Shown here piece by piece: positions 63,331 through 64,000 of a stretch of 64,000 bases of DNA. How positions within the stretch are numbered: position 1 is the first letter of the stretch; each line of letters begins with the position of its first letter. The position numbers were made by a program, and so were the translations under genes. The DNA comes from Devosia sp. (lineage in GTDB: Bacteria > Pseudomonadota > Alphaproteobacteria > Rhizobiales > Devosiaceae). The stretch lies in NCBI RefSeq assembly GCF_028290435.1, contig NZ_JAQGJV010000061.1, forward strand, positions 38,140 through 102,139, read 5' to 3'. The notes beneath the pieces are model-generated. The model was not told where the DNA came from and did no database searches. It was given only the letters and a program-made list of their open reading frames with translations.

Positions 63331-64000
63331 TGCCCGCCTCCCTGCCGCAGCCGTGGGTCGACCACCGCATAAAGCAGGTCCATCGCCAGCATCACCGCTG
63401 TCACCGCCACGATCAAGACGATCACCGCGCCCCGCACCAAAATAAGGTCGCGCTGCGAGATCGCCGTGGAGATCAGCTTCCCCAGCCCCGGCAGGTAAAA
63501 CACGTTCTCGACGATGATCGTGCCCGCCACGAGGAACGCAAACTGCAGCCCCAGCACTGTCAGCACCGGCAGCAGCGCATTGCGCACGCCATGCCGCCAC
63601 ACCGCCTCGCCCATGGTCATGCCCTTGGCCCGCGCGGTGCGGATGAAGTCGGCGTTCTGCACGTCGACCAGCGCCGTGCGCATCACCCGGGCGAGGATAG
63701 AGGCCTGCGGCAGGGCGAGCGCGAGGCCAGGAAGGAGCAGCGAACGGAGCGCGGCCAGCGGGTTCTCCCGCCACGGCACAAAGCCGCCCGGCGGCAGCCA
63801 GTGCAGGCCCACCGCGAACAGCAGCACCAGCAGCATGCCGAACCAGAAATTGGGCACCGCGATGCCGAACTGCGCCAGCGTCATCAACCCGGCATCAGCT
63901 GCCGAACCGCGACGGCGCGCCGCGAGAATGCCGATCGGCAGGCCGATGGCCATCGACAACCCCATTGCGATCATCGAGAGCGGCAGGGTCACCCACAGCC
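63327..64000 (-). CDS. dipeptide-type ABC permease (DppB-like), 5' part cut by window end
   Basis: The frame is open to the last base, so the N-terminus (about 90-110 residues) lies outside. The visible 224 residues show DppB helices and the EAA-type loop (TARAKGMTMGEAVWRHGVRNALLPV in part). The rest of this operon, probably a family-5 binding protein, should follow on the right outside the window. Confidence 0.92.
   Translation of the reverse strand, partial: LWVTLPLSMIAMGLSMAIGLPIGILAARRRGSAADAGLMTLAQFGIAVPNFWFGMLLVLLFAVGLHWLPPGGFVPWRENPLAALRSLLLPGLALALPQASILARVMRTALVDVQNADFIRTARAKGMTMGEAVWRHGVRNALLPVLTVLGLQFAFLVAGTIIVENVFYLPGLGKLISTAISQRDLILVRGAVIVLIVAVTAVMLAMDLLYAVVDPRLRQGGGQ

Noticed and set aside
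1..64000. CRISPR arrays, tRNA or rRNA genes, prophage or IS elements
   Set aside because: No regularly spaced repeats, no cloverleaf-like or rRNA-like stretches and no transposase or phage genes were recognised by eye; a tRNAscan or ISfinder run would be decisive.

Overview
The window is a high-GC chromosome segment. Gene content suggests an alphaproteobacterium of the order Hyphomicrobiales, most likely Devosia or a close relative in Devosiaceae. This is inferred from the mixture of many ABC transporters, a PQQ alcohol dehydrogenase with its own ABC system, GntR/DeoR/LysR-style operator patterns, a circular ATP-grasp/alpha-E/transglutaminase operon and REP-like palindromes. No rRNA gene is available to confirm it. 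No rRNA, tRNA, CRISPR array, IS element or prophage gene was seen. Coding density is high and genes are often joined by 4-base ATGA overlaps.

Layout. 1-900 holds the 3' part of a glycerol-kinase paralogue that has lost its catalytic aspartate. 946-6773 is a divergent sulfur locus: a dipeptide-type binding protein faces a four-gene operon containing a DszB-like sulfinate desulfinase, two NAD(P)-binding proteins and a DszC/SfnB-like flavin monooxygenase. Two matching operators lie in the shared promoter. 6817-8829 is a three-gene ExbB/ExbD-like membrane system of unknown purpose. 9151-20272 is a PQQ alcohol dehydrogenase island bracketed by two LysR regulators. It contains a predicted lanthanide-type PQQ dehydrogenase, its cytochrome c, a beta-propeller, a cupredoxin-fold protein without metal ligands, and an ABC system (ATPase, binding protein, permease). 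It also holds a secreted pentapeptide-repeat protein and a secreted nuclease-like protein.

20352-23022 is a NitT/TauT/SsuABC-type importer. 23322-25456 is an OmpR/EnvZ-type two-component system, divergent from a SulP anion transporter (25718-27181) with a structured leader. 27302-31041 is an FbpABC-type ferric iron importer with a RirA-like promoter box. 31175-35575 is an RND efflux pump. 35825-41017 holds small membrane proteins, an FAD oxidoreductase, glucuronate isomerase (uxaC), a drug-kinase homologue and a CAP-domain lipoprotein. 41195-44412 is glpK-glpD with DeoR/GlpR-like operators; glpK is flanked by two copies of one REP-type palindrome.

44601-48921 has an AEC transporter, a P-loop kinase remnant and the transglutaminase/alpha-E/ATP-grasp operon. 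In that operon the transglutaminase has lost its nucleophilic cysteine. 49098-60619 is housekeeping and sugar metabolism: a hydroxyacid dehydrogenase, cytochrome b561, two GH13 alpha-glucosidases, a GH1 beta-glucosidase, M20 amidohydrolase, aromatic aminotransferase, transaldolase and Mrp. 60933-64000 is the ATPase and permease part of a Dpp/Opp-type importer that runs off the window.

The strongest candidates for new biology are the ExbB/ExbD-like trio, the desulfinase operon with its paired operators, the PQQ dehydrogenase with an altered metal site, and the pseudo-enzymes (glycerol-kinase paralogue and Cys-less transglutaminase).
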